From Nonlabens antarcticus (GTDB lineage Bacteria > Bacteroidota > Bacteroidia > Flavobacteriales > Flavobacteriaceae): a stretch of 64,000 nucleotides of DNA. Made by a program: the position numbers and the translations under genes. Below the pieces are notes generated by a model that ran no database searches, was not told the origin of the DNA, and saw only the letters and a program-made list of their open reading frames with translations. The stretch lies in the NCBI RefSeq assembly GCF_015356755.1, contig NZ_JADFCO010000059.1, positions 43,719 to 107,718 of the forward strand, written 5' to 3'. Positions 35,480 through 43,362 of the stretch are shown here, in pieces. How positions within the stretch are numbered: the first letter of the stretch is position 1; every line of letters begins with the position of its first letter.

Positions 35480-37438
35480 ATGAAAAAAAAGAAACTGAAT
35501 TTAAGAGATTTAAATAAAACTTCATCCGATAATCACAAGCGCAATGATGGCCACAACCATAGCAGTCCGGAAAGTATAGGGAAATTTAAAATTTATGTAC
35601 CAGCAATTTTCAGCTTTGTAATGCTGATTATTGGTATTGCGATGGATTATTTTGACGTAGCTTTTTTTAAAGATTGGATACGTATTGTCTGGTATGCAGT
35701 CGCATATCTTCCAGTAGGTTTTCCTGTGATAAAGGAAGGTTGGAACAGCATCAAAAATGGCGATTTCTTTACCGAGTTTTTATTGATGTCCATCGCAACC
35801 ATAGGTGCATTCGCCATTGGCGAATATCCCGAAGGTGTGGCAGTAATGTTGTTTTATGCGGTAGGCGAATTGTTCCAAAGTGCCGCCGTTAAAAGAGCCA
35901 AGAGAAGCATCAAGGCATTACTAGATGTAAGACCTAATGAAGCCTTGGTCTATAGGAACAACAATTATGTTTCTGTAAATCCCGAAATCGTTGCTATTGG
36001 CGAAAAAGTGCAAGTCCGTGTGGGCGAAAAAATTCCTTTGGATGGTATTTTATTGTCCGAAAAAGGCTCGTTCAATACCGCAGCATTAACGGGCGAAAGC
36101 AAACCTGACACCATTGCAAAAGGAGAAAAAGTATTTGCAGGAAGCATCAACCTTGATGGCGTTATTGAAATCGAAACCACCAAGGAATTTAAAGACAGTT
36201 CCATTGCCCGAATCCTTGATATGGTCCAGAATGCCACGGCTCGTAAATCAAAAACCGAATTGTTCATTAGAAAATTTGCAAGAATCTATACACCTATTGT
36301 GGTATTCTTGGCGATTGGATTAACATTTTTGCCCTACTTTTTTGTGGATGATTATGTGTTTAACGATTGGTTATATAAAGCATTGATATTCTTGGTAATT
36401 TCCTGTCCGTGTGCCTTGGTTATCTCTATTCCGTTGGGTTATTTTGGTGGATTGGGAGCAGCTTCAAAAAATGGAATTCTCTTTAAGGGAGCATCTTTTT
36501 TAGATGAAATGACAAGGATAACCACAGTGGTAATGGACAAAACCGGAACCGTGACCAAAGGTGTTTTCAAAATCAAGGAAATAAAAACCATTGATTGGGA
36601 TGAACCCGAATTTATGAAATACCTAATGGCAATGGAAGAACAATCCACCCATCCCATTGCCAAGGCCATAATGGAATATAAAGCCGATGGCGAAGATTTT
36701 CAGGCAAAAGAAGTAACCGAAGTCGCGGGTAAAGGATTAAAAGGCAAAGTAAATGGCAAAACGGTCTTGGTAGGCAACAAAGCATTGATGACTTCAAATA
36801 ATATCGAAGTTCCATCTGAAACCGACAACATTGTAGAATCCATCGTAATGGTTTCCATTGATGGTAAATTCGCTGGCTATGTCATCATTGCAGACGAATT
36901 GAAAGAAGATGCCCACGAAGCCATCAAACAAATTAGAGAATCTGGAATTTCCAAAATCATAATGCTTTCCGGCGATAAGGATTCCATAACCCAACAAGTG
37001 GCAAAAGAAATGGGTATTGATACTGCAAAAGGCGGTTTGTTACCAGAAGATAAGCTCAACGAAGTTGAGCATTTGAAAAAACAATTTAATACTAAAGTAG
37101 CCTTTATAGGCGATGGCATCAACGATGCACCGGTTTTGGCAGCGAGCGATGTTGGCATTGCAATGGGTGGTTTGGGCAGCGATGTGGCGATAGAGACCGC
37201 AGATGTAATCATCCAAACAGACCAACCAAGTAAAATAGCTAGAGCCATAAAAATAGGACGTTCTACAAGACGCATCGTTTGGCAGAATATTGGGTTGGCC
37301 TTTGGTGTAAAAGCAGTGGTTTTGGTTTTGGGCGCAGGTGGTCTGGCAACGATGTGGGAAGCAGTTTTTGCCGATGTAGGCGTGGCCTTGTTAGCCATTC
37401 TGAATGCGGTTCGATTACAGAAGATGAATTGGAAATAG
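35480..37438 (+). CDS. P1B-2-type Zn/Cd/Pb-exporting ATPase
   Basis: A 652-residue heavy-metal P-type ATPase without an HMA domain; instead it has a short His-rich N-terminus (HKRNDGHNHSS, about 19-29). Core motifs are TGESKPD, SCPCALVIS (CPC at about 307), DKTGTVTKG (about 352), IGDGINDAPVLA and FADVGVALLAILNAVRL (DxG at about 630). CPC plus the late DxG is the ZntA/CadA-like P1B-2 signature, which exports Zn, Cd or Pb. It complements the P1B-4 pump encoded 3.5 kb upstream. Two tiny membrane-protein genes follow directly. Confidence 0.92.
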   Translation: MKKKKLNLRDLNKTSSDNHKRNDGHNHSSPESIGKFKIYVPAIFSFVMLIIGIAMDYFDVAFFKDWIRIVWYAVAYLPVGFPVIKEGWNSIKNGDFFTEFLLMSIATIGAFAIGEYPEGVAVMLFYAVGELFQSAAVKRAKRSIKALLDVRPNEALVYRNNNYVSVNPEIVAIGEKVQVRVGEKIPLDGILLSEKGSFNTAALTGESKPDTIAKGEKVFAGSINLDGVIEIETTKEFKDSSIARILDMVQNATARKSKTELFIRKFARIYTPIVVFLAIGLTFLPYFFVDDYVFNDWLYKALIFLVISCPCALVISIPLGYFGGLGAASKNGILFKGASFLDEMTRITTVVMDKTGTVTKGVFKIKEIKTIDWDEPEFMKYLMAMEEQSTHPIAKAIMEYKADGEDFQAKEVTEVAGKGLKGKVNGKTVLVGNKALMTSNNIEVPSETDNIVESIVMVSIDGKFAGYVIIADELKEDAHEAIKQIRESGISKIIMLSGDKDSITQQVAKEMGIDTAKGGLLPEDKLNEVEHLKKQFNTKVAFIGDGINDAPVLAASDVGIAMGGLGSDVAIETADVIIQTDQPSKIARAIKIGRSTRRIVWQNIGLAFGVKAVVLVLGAGGLATMWEAVFADVGVALLAILNAVRLQKMNWK

Positions 37439-37447
37439 TATAAAAGA

Positions 37448-37615
37448 ATGTCTCAAAAAAGAAGAAATAGAAGAAACAAAAAAAATCGGAAATCATCGAA
37501 TACCGACATCACAAAAAGAGATAAGGTCAAAGGTATTCTTATGATAATCCTTATGGTAATAGCCGCATTTCTGCTTTATTTTTTTGTGCTAAAAGGAAAT
37601 ATTCATAAGCATTAA
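37448..37615 (+). CDS. Micro-membrane protein with RRNRRNKK head, copy A (55 aa)
   Basis: A 55-codon gene nine bases after the Zn/Cd ATPase. The product has a highly basic start (MSQKRRNRRNKKNRKSS), a linker ITKRDKVKG and one hydrophobic helix (ILMIILMVIAAFLLYFFVL) with the tail KGNIHKH. By the positive-inside rule the basic part is cytosolic. It is clearly related to the next small protein (RRNRRNKK, then ITK-DK before the helix). It may be a small subunit or regulator of the ATPase, in the way small membrane proteins modulate other P-type ATPases; this is inference. Confidence 0.7.
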   Translation: MSQKRRNRRNKKNRKSSNTDITKRDKVKGILMIILMVIAAFLLYFFVLKGNIHKH

Positions 37616-37704
37616 TGAATTAAGATAATAAAATATTCCAAGTGGTTTGTGTGGCTACAAAAATTGAAGTGGAAATGATTGATATATAGTAAAAATGATA
37701 TTCT

Positions 37705-37878
37705 ATGTCGGAAAATAGACGGAATAGACGAAATAAAAAAAGCAATAAAGTACCCTCTGTAAAAAATAGTATTACCAAAAAAGATAAAATAATTTGGATT
37801 AGTATTCTAATCGTTGTTATTGTGTTAATCTTCTTTGTACTGTTCTTGCAATTCCTAAAGTACTTTATATCTATTTAA
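37705..37878 (+). CDS. Micro-membrane protein with RRNRRNKK head, copy B (57 aa)
   Basis: A 57-codon gene whose product begins MSENRRNRRNKKSNK, continues SITKKDKI and has one long hydrophobic helix (IWISILIVVIVLIFFVLFLQ). It shares with copy A the head motif, the ITK-DK linker and the topology, while the helices differ in sequence, so it is a diverged tandem paralogue and not a recent repeat. The 89 bases between the copies contain no gene. Confidence 0.7.
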   Translation: MSENRRNRRNKKSNKVPSVKNSITKKDKIIWISILIVVIVLIFFVLFLQFLKYFISI

Positions 37879-37944
37879 TTAATTACAATTTTAAATGCAA
37901 CGTTATTGCAGAAGATTAAGTGAAAATAATGATACCCAGAATGA

Positions 37945-38796
37945 ATGACGACAAATTACGACGATATATTAAAAAAATTAGACAATAAATTAGATATTCT
38001 TGAAATAGAAGAACAAGATATTTTACTCAAAGCTGAAAAAGGGATTAAACTTGCAAAACAGACCCTTAAATCAGTTAGAAGTATCGTAGTTGATTATGAA
38101 TTTGAAACCAAATTAGAGGAAATTCATTTCTTTAAATGTACTAAACCAAAAATTTATAGCAAACTTATTTATTACGTAAAATTATTTAACATTGAAAGTA
38201 AAAGACCCAGGGGAAGCAATAAATCGCAAGTAAAGTATTTGAACAATTATATTGAGAAACTTCAAACCTACTTTAACGACAATCTTGATTTTTACCATTA
38301 TTACCGCAGGGAAGCTACTGTATTTGATGAGCAATATTTTTTAAGAGGCAAGGCAGATATTCGGTTGTTCCCAGACTCATTTCACTTTTTTGTTGATGAA
38401 GAATTTGCAACAAGCCACGATAGTACCGTGGCCTCAATTTTAGCCTACGACCTTTTGATTGTACACTTAAAACGGGAAATTGATAAATTGGAGAATAATG
38501 GAAATTATGCAAGTTTAAGATTGTTACAAAGTAAAACCAAAATTACCTGGACAGCCCACAAAATATATTTAATTGAACTGATATACGCTTTGCACAGTAC
38601 AGATGTCATTAATAATGGTACTGTTGACATTAAAGATATTGCCTATTTTGTTGAAAAAACATTTAAAGTGGACTTGGGCGATTATTACAGAGCTTTTTTG
38701 GAAATACGGATGCGTAAAAATGGCAGAACCAAATTTTTGGATATTCTGAAAAAGCAGTTGACCAAACGGATGGATGATACTGATAACGTAAAATAA
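37945..38796 (+). CDS. rteC: RteC-like regulator
   Basis: A 283-residue cytosolic protein of the RteC family: helical N-terminus (ILKKLDNKLDILEIEEQDILLKA, split as ILKKLDNK and LDILEIEEQD), FFKCTKPKIYSKLIYYVKLF, ELIYALHSTDVINNGTVDIK and the winged-helix-type end LGDYYRAFLEIRMRKNGRTKFLD. In CTnDOT, RteC activates excision genes after tetracycline induction through RteA/RteB. No tetQ or rteAB is present here, so the trigger must differ. It stands between the metal cargo and the excisionase-like and replication genes and ends on a strong terminator. Confidence 0.85.
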   Translation: MTTNYDDILKKLDNKLDILEIEEQDILLKAEKGIKLAKQTLKSVRSIVVDYEFETKLEEIHFFKCTKPKIYSKLIYYVKLFNIESKRPRGSNKSQVKYLNNYIEKLQTYFNDNLDFYHYYRREATVFDEQYFLRGKADIRLFPDSFHFFVDEEFATSHDSTVASILAYDLLIVHLKREIDKLENNGNYASLRLLQSKTKITWTAHKIYLIELIYALHSTDVINNGTVDIKDIAYFVEKTFKVDLGDYYRAFLEIRMRKNGRTKFLDILKKQLTKRMDDTDNVK

Positions 38797-38830
38797 AACA
38801 CCCAAGATGCTTCAACTTGGGTGTTTCTTG
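38796..38830 (+). terminator. Strong rho-independent terminator after rteC
   Basis: A perfect 11-bp stem, AAACACCCAAG (38796-38806) with CTTGGGTGTTT (38816-38826), a nine-base loop and a T-rich tail. A decayed copy of the left arm and loop size appears at 38934-38957 but without a full right arm. The remaining bases up to 39073 hold no gene that I can see. Confidence 0.8.
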
Positions 38831-39073
38831 TTTTATGGAAAATCTCATTTTATTTGGTGGTTTTTAGATAGGGTATTTTTTCTGAAGAAGTACCAAAACC
38901 CTCTATTGTATTACATTGAAAATGAGAGAAGAAAAACACCCAAGTAGGCCTAACTTGTGAATAAAATCCAGCAAACTACCCCAATTTTGTAGAACGAAAG
39001 TCAAATCAGGTCAGGGGCTATCAAATTACTTGACAGCGATGCGATAGTCTCTTACTATTAAAACCGTTCTATT

Positions 39074-39358
39074 ATGCCGACATCAATAATTACTACAGAC
39101 GACCTTCGGGAATTCAAAATGGAATTGCTCGATGACATCAAAAACCTTCTTTCCAAGCAAGCTACTGGAAAACTGAAGAAATATCTTAAATCTTCCGAGG
39201 TTATGGATTTACTACAAGTAAGTCCAGGAACACTTCAAAATCTGCGTATCAATGGTACGTTGCCCTACACAAAAGTTGGCGGAATCATTTACTATGATGC
39301 AGAGGAAATCCAAAATGTGATGAACGCCAACCGCGTTCAACACAGCATAAATTCTTAA
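39074..39358 (+). CDS. Excisionase-like helix-turn-helix protein
   Basis: A 94-residue DNA-binding protein. The C-terminal part, YLKSSEVMDLLQVSPGTLQNLRINGTLPYTKVGGIIYYDAEEI (quoted here only as motif LLQVSPGTLQNLR and GGIIYYD), is an HTH_17/MerR-type winged helix as in excisionases. The N-terminal 35 residues are helical. Such genes follow rteC in Bacteroidota conjugative elements and bend DNA at the ends for excision or regulate transfer genes. It is separated from the next gene by only 3 bases. Confidence 0.8.
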   Translation: MPTSIITTDDLREFKMELLDDIKNLLSKQATGKLKKYLKSSEVMDLLQVSPGTLQNLRINGTLPYTKVGGIIYYDAEEIQNVMNANRVQHSINS

Positions 39359-39361
39359 GCG

Positions 39362-40114
39362 ATGAACTATATAAAGCTACTCAATGCGGCTTTTTCAACG
39401 TTCTATTTTGATGACCGCCTCAATCCCACGCACATAACCCTGTATATGGCATTATTTCAAGAATGGAATAGTAGCCGATTTGCGGACGAATTTTATGTGA
39501 ACCGCAGAGATTTAATGAGGGCTGCCAAAATTGGTTCTAAATCAACCTATCACAGATGCGTTACGGATTTGGACTCTTGGAATTATCTATCATACTTCCC
39601 TTCCAACAATCCTTACAAAGGCAGTAAAATCAAGATGGCCATAATTGGGACAAGTGATGAGCCTGATGTGGGACGGTACAGTCCCATATTAGAACAACTT
39701 GCGGGACACTACCATCCCAGAAATGAACCAGTAGTGTACCAACACCATACCACAAATGGACAAGTAATGGACTCGCACCGTCCCGTGAGTGGACAAGCAT
39801 TGGTATCTACTATAAACAATACCAAACAAGTAAACAATATAAAACAACCAAAGGGCAGGCAGGCCGTTTTTATTTTTTTTGAAGAAAAAGGTTTTGATGC
39901 TGATGAAGGAAAAAAATTCTTCGACCACTACGAATCGAACGATTGGAAAACAAGCGACGGAAAACCGATACGAGATTGGCAAGCTTTGGCTAAAAACTGG
40001 ATGGACAGAACTGAATTATTCAATGAGGAAAACAAACCAAACACAAAGCAACCGTCCCATATTAAGGACAACTTGCGTACCACTAAAAACAAAGATTATG
40101 GACAACCCCTCTAA
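39362..40114 (+). CDS. Element replication/regulatory protein with winged-helix N-terminus
   Basis: A 250-residue protein. Residues about 1-100 look like a winged-helix region (YMALFQEWNSSRFADEFYVNRRDLMRAAKIGSKSTYHRCV, motif KIGSKSTYHRCVTDLDSW). The middle is a polar linker of varying sequence (about 110-165). The C-terminal part holds FEEKGFDADEGKKFFDHY and DWQALAKNWM, a DnaD/DnaT-like C-terminal motif. With the AAA ATPase gene that it overlaps by 17 bases it forms a two-gene replication-type module found in Flavobacterial conjugative elements. Whether it initiates replication or only regulates is not decidable here. Confidence 0.65.
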   Translation: MNYIKLLNAAFSTFYFDDRLNPTHITLYMALFQEWNSSRFADEFYVNRRDLMRAAKIGSKSTYHRCVTDLDSWNYLSYFPSNNPYKGSKIKMAIIGTSDEPDVGRYSPILEQLAGHYHPRNEPVVYQHHTTNGQVMDSHRPVSGQALVSTINNTKQVNNIKQPKGRQAVFIFFEEKGFDADEGKKFFDHYESNDWKTSDGKPIRDWQALAKNWMDRTELFNEENKPNTKQPSHIKDNLRTTKNKDYGQPL

Positions 40115-40760
40115 AATTACCGAAGGTGGCGTGGAATATTCGCTTGGAAAGTTTGATGGTAAAAGCGTGTTATACGATTTTGATAAAATCCTGATTTATT
40201 TGGATGCAAAGGGAAAGTTGCTCTTTGGCAAACAATTTAGAATCTATGATGAGGACACGGTTATCATCCGCAAACTATGTCACTATTTCATCAAGGACAA
40301 AGAAAATTGCCTGAAAGATGATATCGACACTAACAAGGGTATTCTTCTATCCGGGCCTGTGGGATGTGGAAAGACCACTTTGATGAAACTATTGCGATAT
40401 ATCGTGCCAATGCAACGACCTTATGAAATGATTCCGTGCAGGAATGTTGCTTTTAGCTTTAACCATCTAGGCTTTAAAACCATTGAGGATTATGGCAGCA
40501 CCAAATTCTACTGCTTTGATGATTTAGGCATTGAACCTGCAGGACGATTCTATGGTAAAGATTTGAATGTGATGGGCGAAGTATTACTTTCCCGATACGA
40601 ACTTTACCTTGAGACCAAACACAAAGTCAAAACCCACGCTACTACAAACCTAAATGCTGAAGAACTGGAAGAACGGTATGGAAACCGTGTTCGTAGTAGA
40701 ATGCGCGAACTGTTTAATTTGATTGCTTTTGATACAAAAGCTGGGGATAAGCGGAAGTAA
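40098..40760 (+). CDS. DnaC/IstB-like AAA ATPase
   Basis: 220 residues from ATG 40098; the frame runs further upstream through the previous gene, but this ATG gives the expected N-terminus. Walker A is GPVGCGKTTLM (about residues 82-92), Walker B-like FYCFDDLGIEP (about 135-145), and sensor/arginine-finger region RYGNRVRSRMREL lies near the end. These ATPases load helicase or act with the DnaD-like partner in element replication. It overlaps that partner and is convergent with the GDCCVxC gene. Confidence 0.78.
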   Translation: MDNPSKITEGGVEYSLGKFDGKSVLYDFDKILIYLDAKGKLLFGKQFRIYDEDTVIIRKLCHYFIKDKENCLKDDIDTNKGILLSGPVGCGKTTLMKLLRYIVPMQRPYEMIPCRNVAFSFNHLGFKTIEDYGSTKFYCFDDLGIEPAGRFYGKDLNVMGEVLLSRYELYLETKHKVKTHATTNLNAEELEERYGNRVRSRMRELFNLIAFDTKAGDKRK

Positions 40761-40824
40761 ATTTTAGAATACTATTTTTCAAATTGGCGCTTGTTTAATG
40801 GATGGTCATTTAAAACCTATTTAC

Positions 40825-41031
40825 TTAACAACAACTGTTGTTTTCTTGAATTGGTGGACAAGAAACTGTCCCATAACTGCAATAAACACAGCAATCCCCT
40901 TCATTTGGTTTTAGAACCGTTTTACAATTCTCACATTCGTAGAAAAACTGACAAGCTTTTGTTGGCATATCCTCTACTTTTTTATGTCCGCAGTTTGGGC
41001 AGGTAATTTCTGATTTTAATTGGACTTCCAT
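40825..41031 (-). CDS. GDCCVxC-family small Cys-rich protein
   Basis: A 68-residue cytosolic protein with four cysteine pairs: CPNC, CENC, the family motif GDCCVYC and the C-terminal NNSCC. The thiol pattern suits binding of Hg, Cu or Zn. GDCCVxC proteins are found in Flavobacterial mercury modules next to merTP, as here (its start shares one base with the merTP stop). The function is unproven; a cytosolic metal trap is a reasonable inference. Confidence 0.8.
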   Translation of the reverse strand: MEVQLKSEITCPNCGHKKVEDMPTKACQFFYECENCKTVLKPNEGDCCVYCSYGTVSCPPIQENNSCC

Positions 41032-41636
41032 TAGTTTTCTTCTTTGTAGGTTACTTTATAGCCTGTAGAATTAATTGCTTTTTCTATATCCTCTTTAGTA
41101 GTTTTCGAATTATCGAATTCTACTTTTGCGTTAGCTTTTTCATAGGAAGCATTTACATTTACAATACCCTCTAATTCATTAACAGCGTGCGTAATGTGTT
41201 GTTCGCAAGAAGCACAAGTCATCCCTTTTACATCAAAATTTACCGTTTGAATATTGGATTGATTCACTATAACCACTTCTTTTTTATTAACTGGATAAAA
41301 AATATGAGAGTAGTATGGAAAGCTTATTGAGATAGCCGCAAATAATGTAATTCCTATTAAAAACCCTTTAGTTTGAAACCACTTTGGCTTTGCATCTATT
41401 TCACAGCAATCATCTGCTTTTTTAGGTTTTAGATAATCATACCACGCATAACCAATTGCTATGATAGCGACACCAATTAAATAGGGTCTAAAAGGTTCCA
41501 TCCAAGATAAAGCGGATGCACTCCCTCCAATTCCAGCAATTAATGCAATAACTGGTGGTATGCAACAAGATGACGCTGCTATTGCAGCAAACAAACCTGT
41601 ATATGCTACATTTTTTGATGTTTTTTCTGTACTCAT
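41031..41636 (-). CDS. merTP: MerTP fusion: mercuric ion transporter with HMA domain
   Basis: A 201-residue protein. The N-terminal MerT part has a vicinal Cys pair in the first helix (AAIAASSCCIPPVIALIAG, about 23-24), further helices and a second pair in ADDCCEID (about 75-76). A third hydrophobic helix (about 90-110) precedes the C-terminal HMA domain (about 130-200) with VKGMTCASCEQHI. It imports Hg(II) from the periplasm for detoxification. No mercuric reductase (merA) or merB is in the window, so the imported ion would have to be handled elsewhere. It lies between arsR-like and GDCCVxC genes in one operon. Confidence 0.88.
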   Translation of the reverse strand: MSTEKTSKNVAYTGLFAAIAASSCCIPPVIALIAGIGGSASALSWMEPFRPYLIGVAIIAIGYAWYDYLKPKKADDCCEIDAKPKWFQTKGFLIGITLFAAISISFPYYSHIFYPVNKKEVVIVNQSNIQTVNFDVKGMTCASCEQHITHAVNELEGIVNVNASYEKANAKVEFDNSKTTKEDIEKAINSTGYKVTYKEEN

Positions 41637-41646
41637 AATTAAAAAT

Positions 41647-42018
41647 TTATGCTGTTTTTCTTTCTAATTTGATTGACTTAAATATACTATTCAGAATATC
41701 CGTCTCATCCTCATTCAATGAATAGTATAAGGTTTGCCCTTCTCTCCTTGAGCTTATAATACCTGCATCTTTCATTTTTCGTATATGCTGAGAAACGGCA
41801 GGAACACTCATACCTAAAATATCAGCTAAATCACAAGGGCATAATTCTTTTTCCATATTTAAAAGAAATAGAACTTTTAAGCGCACTTCATTACCTGAAA
41901 TAGATAGTAGTTTCGATATTTTGTCGAAACCATTAGCCATACCATCAATGGTAGTTCTACAGTTTAGTAATTGCTTATGGTCAGCCTCAGCTCTTGTACA
42001 GGATATTTCTAATTTCAT
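41647..42018 (-). CDS. ArsR-family metalloregulator of the mer module
   Basis: A 123-residue winged-helix repressor. The metal site ELCPCDLADIL (CxC in helix 3, about 56-60) and the recognition helix SVPAVSQHIRKMKDAG are clear, followed by the wing REGQTLYYSL. Extra Cys residues at the N-terminus (SCTRAEADHKQLLNC, residues 6 and 20) may complete a Hg/Pb-type thiolate site. It is the first gene of the operon with merTP and the GDCCVxC gene and takes the place of MerR. The promoter with an inverted repeat on its -33 element suggests autorepression released by metal. Confidence 0.88.
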   Translation of the reverse strand: MKLEISCTRAEADHKQLLNCRTTIDGMANGFDKISKLLSISGNEVRLKVLFLLNMEKELCPCDLADILGMSVPAVSQHIRKMKDAGIISSRREGQTLYYSLNEDETDILNSIFKSIKLERKTA

Positions 42019-42036
42019 ATTAATGCTTTAGACGAG

Positions 42037-42078
42037 CAAAGGTAAAAGTAATTACTTATTTAAGCAAATACTTAAATA
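42037..42078 (-). promoter_or_regulatory. Promoter and operator of the arsR-merTP operon
   Basis: On the minus strand TTTG (42065-42068) and TACCTTTG (42037-42044) lie 20 bases apart, fitting the Bacteroidota -33/-7 consensus. The -33 TTTG is in the centre of a perfect 8-bp inverted repeat, TATTTAAG-N6-CTTAAATA (42057-42078). A bound repressor would cover the -33 element, as expected for ArsR control. Confidence 0.75.
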
Positions 42079-42255
42079 TTAAATTATATTCTGCTCTAAC
42101 TTTTAGTTGGTTGTCTTAAATAAGATAGCGGGTGTTATGCGGAAATAATCTAATTTCTGAAAGACTTATATAAGAAAATCACTTCAGAAATAAATTGGAT
42201 TACAATCGCTTTTAAACTCTTTGTTAATTCTAAAAATAGGTCTTTCATAATAGTA

Positions 42256-42885
42256 TTAGTTTTGTATAGATAACAAAATGGCTGTGGCAATCAATTGGAT
42301 ATTGTTAGAATTTGAAATATAGTTGCCTTCATCTTTATTACTCAAAAACCCTAATTCTATAAGTACAGAAGTGCAAACATCAACCGTTTCTCGAAGTACC
42401 TGAAAATTTGCAAACTTGACACCTCTACTTTCATATCCCAATTCTTTATTAAGTGCGGCTTGCACTTGAAAAGCAAACCAAGTAGAATCATCTGAATATT
42501 TGGATTCTGCATTTGTCACGTAAACTTCAACACCCCTAGCATTCGGATTATCCGAATGATTGCAATGCAACGACAAAAATAAATCAGCTTTTAGAGCTTT
42601 GGCAAGTTTGGTTCTATCTGATAGTGAAATAAGTGTATCGCTGTACCTGGTCAAATAAATATCCAAAGGCTTATCCAACTTGTTATTTAGCTTCAAAATC
42701 GCACTTGCAATATTGAGTACAACATCTTTTTCTAGGATGCCATTTACACCTATCGCACCAGAATCTTTTCCACCGTGTCCAACGTCAATTAGTATTCTTT
42801 TTTGAATGGCTGTTTCCTGTCCAAAAATGATACACATTTTCAAGAGCAAAATCATAAAACTGACGTTTTTGAGCACTTTTTTCAT
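42256..42885 (-). CDS. N-acetylmuramoyl-L-alanine amidase of the conjugation region
   Basis: 209 residues from MKKVLKNV (42885); the frame opens 12 codons earlier, but this ATG starts the signal peptide (cleavage near IIFGQ). Amidase_3 zinc enzyme: DVGHGGKDSGAIG (His ligand), GILEKDVVLN (Glu ligand), LFLSLHCNHSDN (second His) and VLIELGFLSN (catalytic Glu). It cuts the amide bond between MurNAc and the peptide stem. Being divergent from the tra operon and sharing its repeat-rich upstream region, it probably opens the cell wall for the transfer apparatus. The 237 bases between this gene and arsR contain only the mer promoter. Confidence 0.87.
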   Translation of the reverse strand: MKKVLKNVSFMILLLKMCIIFGQETAIQKRILIDVGHGGKDSGAIGVNGILEKDVVLNIASAILKLNNKLDKPLDIYLTRYSDTLISLSDRTKLAKALKADLFLSLHCNHSDNPNARGVEVYVTNAESKYSDDSTWFAFQVQAALNKELGYESRGVKFANFQVLRETVDVCTSVLIELGFLSNKDEGNYISNSNNIQLIATAILLSIQN

Positions 42886-42931
42886 TTTCAATTTTAGGGT
42901 TATTAACAATTCAACTTCCAAAAGTCATAGA

Positions 42932-43000
42932 ATTTGATATCAAATAATAACAAAGGAATTCAAACAAAATCAAATAATATTTTGTTCACAAATATTTGAT
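42932..43000. promoter_or_regulatory. Repeated ATCAAAT boxes between the amidase and tra operons
   Basis: ATTTGAT/ATCAAAT occurs four times: as the palindrome ATTTGATATCAAAT (42932-42945) and as a spaced inverted repeat ATCAAATA...TATTTGAT (42969-42976 and 42993-43000). They lie between two divergent start codons (42885 and 43075), the natural place for a shared regulator of conjugation. Confidence 0.55.
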
Positions 43001-43074
43001 TATCAGGTATTTGTAAATAAATATATGTAAATTTCCAATAACGAAAACAACACAAAAATTTAAACTGTTACGTT

Positions 43075-43362
43075 ATGAAAAAATCAATCTATTTGGCAAC
43101 TTTTTTGTCGTTGCTCTCAACATCACTTTTTGCACAAATTGGGGGAATCGAAGATTCGGTCGATGATGTTTCCAACACCATCCGAACCATTTTTCCAATC
43201 ATATTAGGGGTCATTTTCCTCATCGGTTTCCTGTTTAATGCAGGGCATTTCTTTGGGGAAAATGCTGACCTAAAAAAGGGTATTACCAGAGTACTTGTAT
43301 TTGTTTTGATAGCTGGCGCAGTAGTCGGCATCTTCACTTACCTAATTGGAATCGTTGTATAA
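43075..43362 (+). CDS. traE: TraE-like conjugation protein (DUF4134 type)
   Basis: A 95-residue membrane protein with signal peptide (MKKSIYLATFLSLLSTSLFA), a short periplasmic segment (GGIEDSVDDVSNTIRT) and two hydrophobic helices joined by a basic/acidic loop (GENADLKKG). It is the size and topology of VirB2/TraE-like subunits that start Bacteroidota tra operons. It overlaps traF by 1 base (TAATG). Confidence 0.75.
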   Translation: MKKSIYLATFLSLLSTSLFAQIGGIEDSVDDVSNTIRTIFPIILGVIFLIGFLFNAGHFFGENADLKKGITRVLVFVLIAGAVVGIFTYLIGIVV

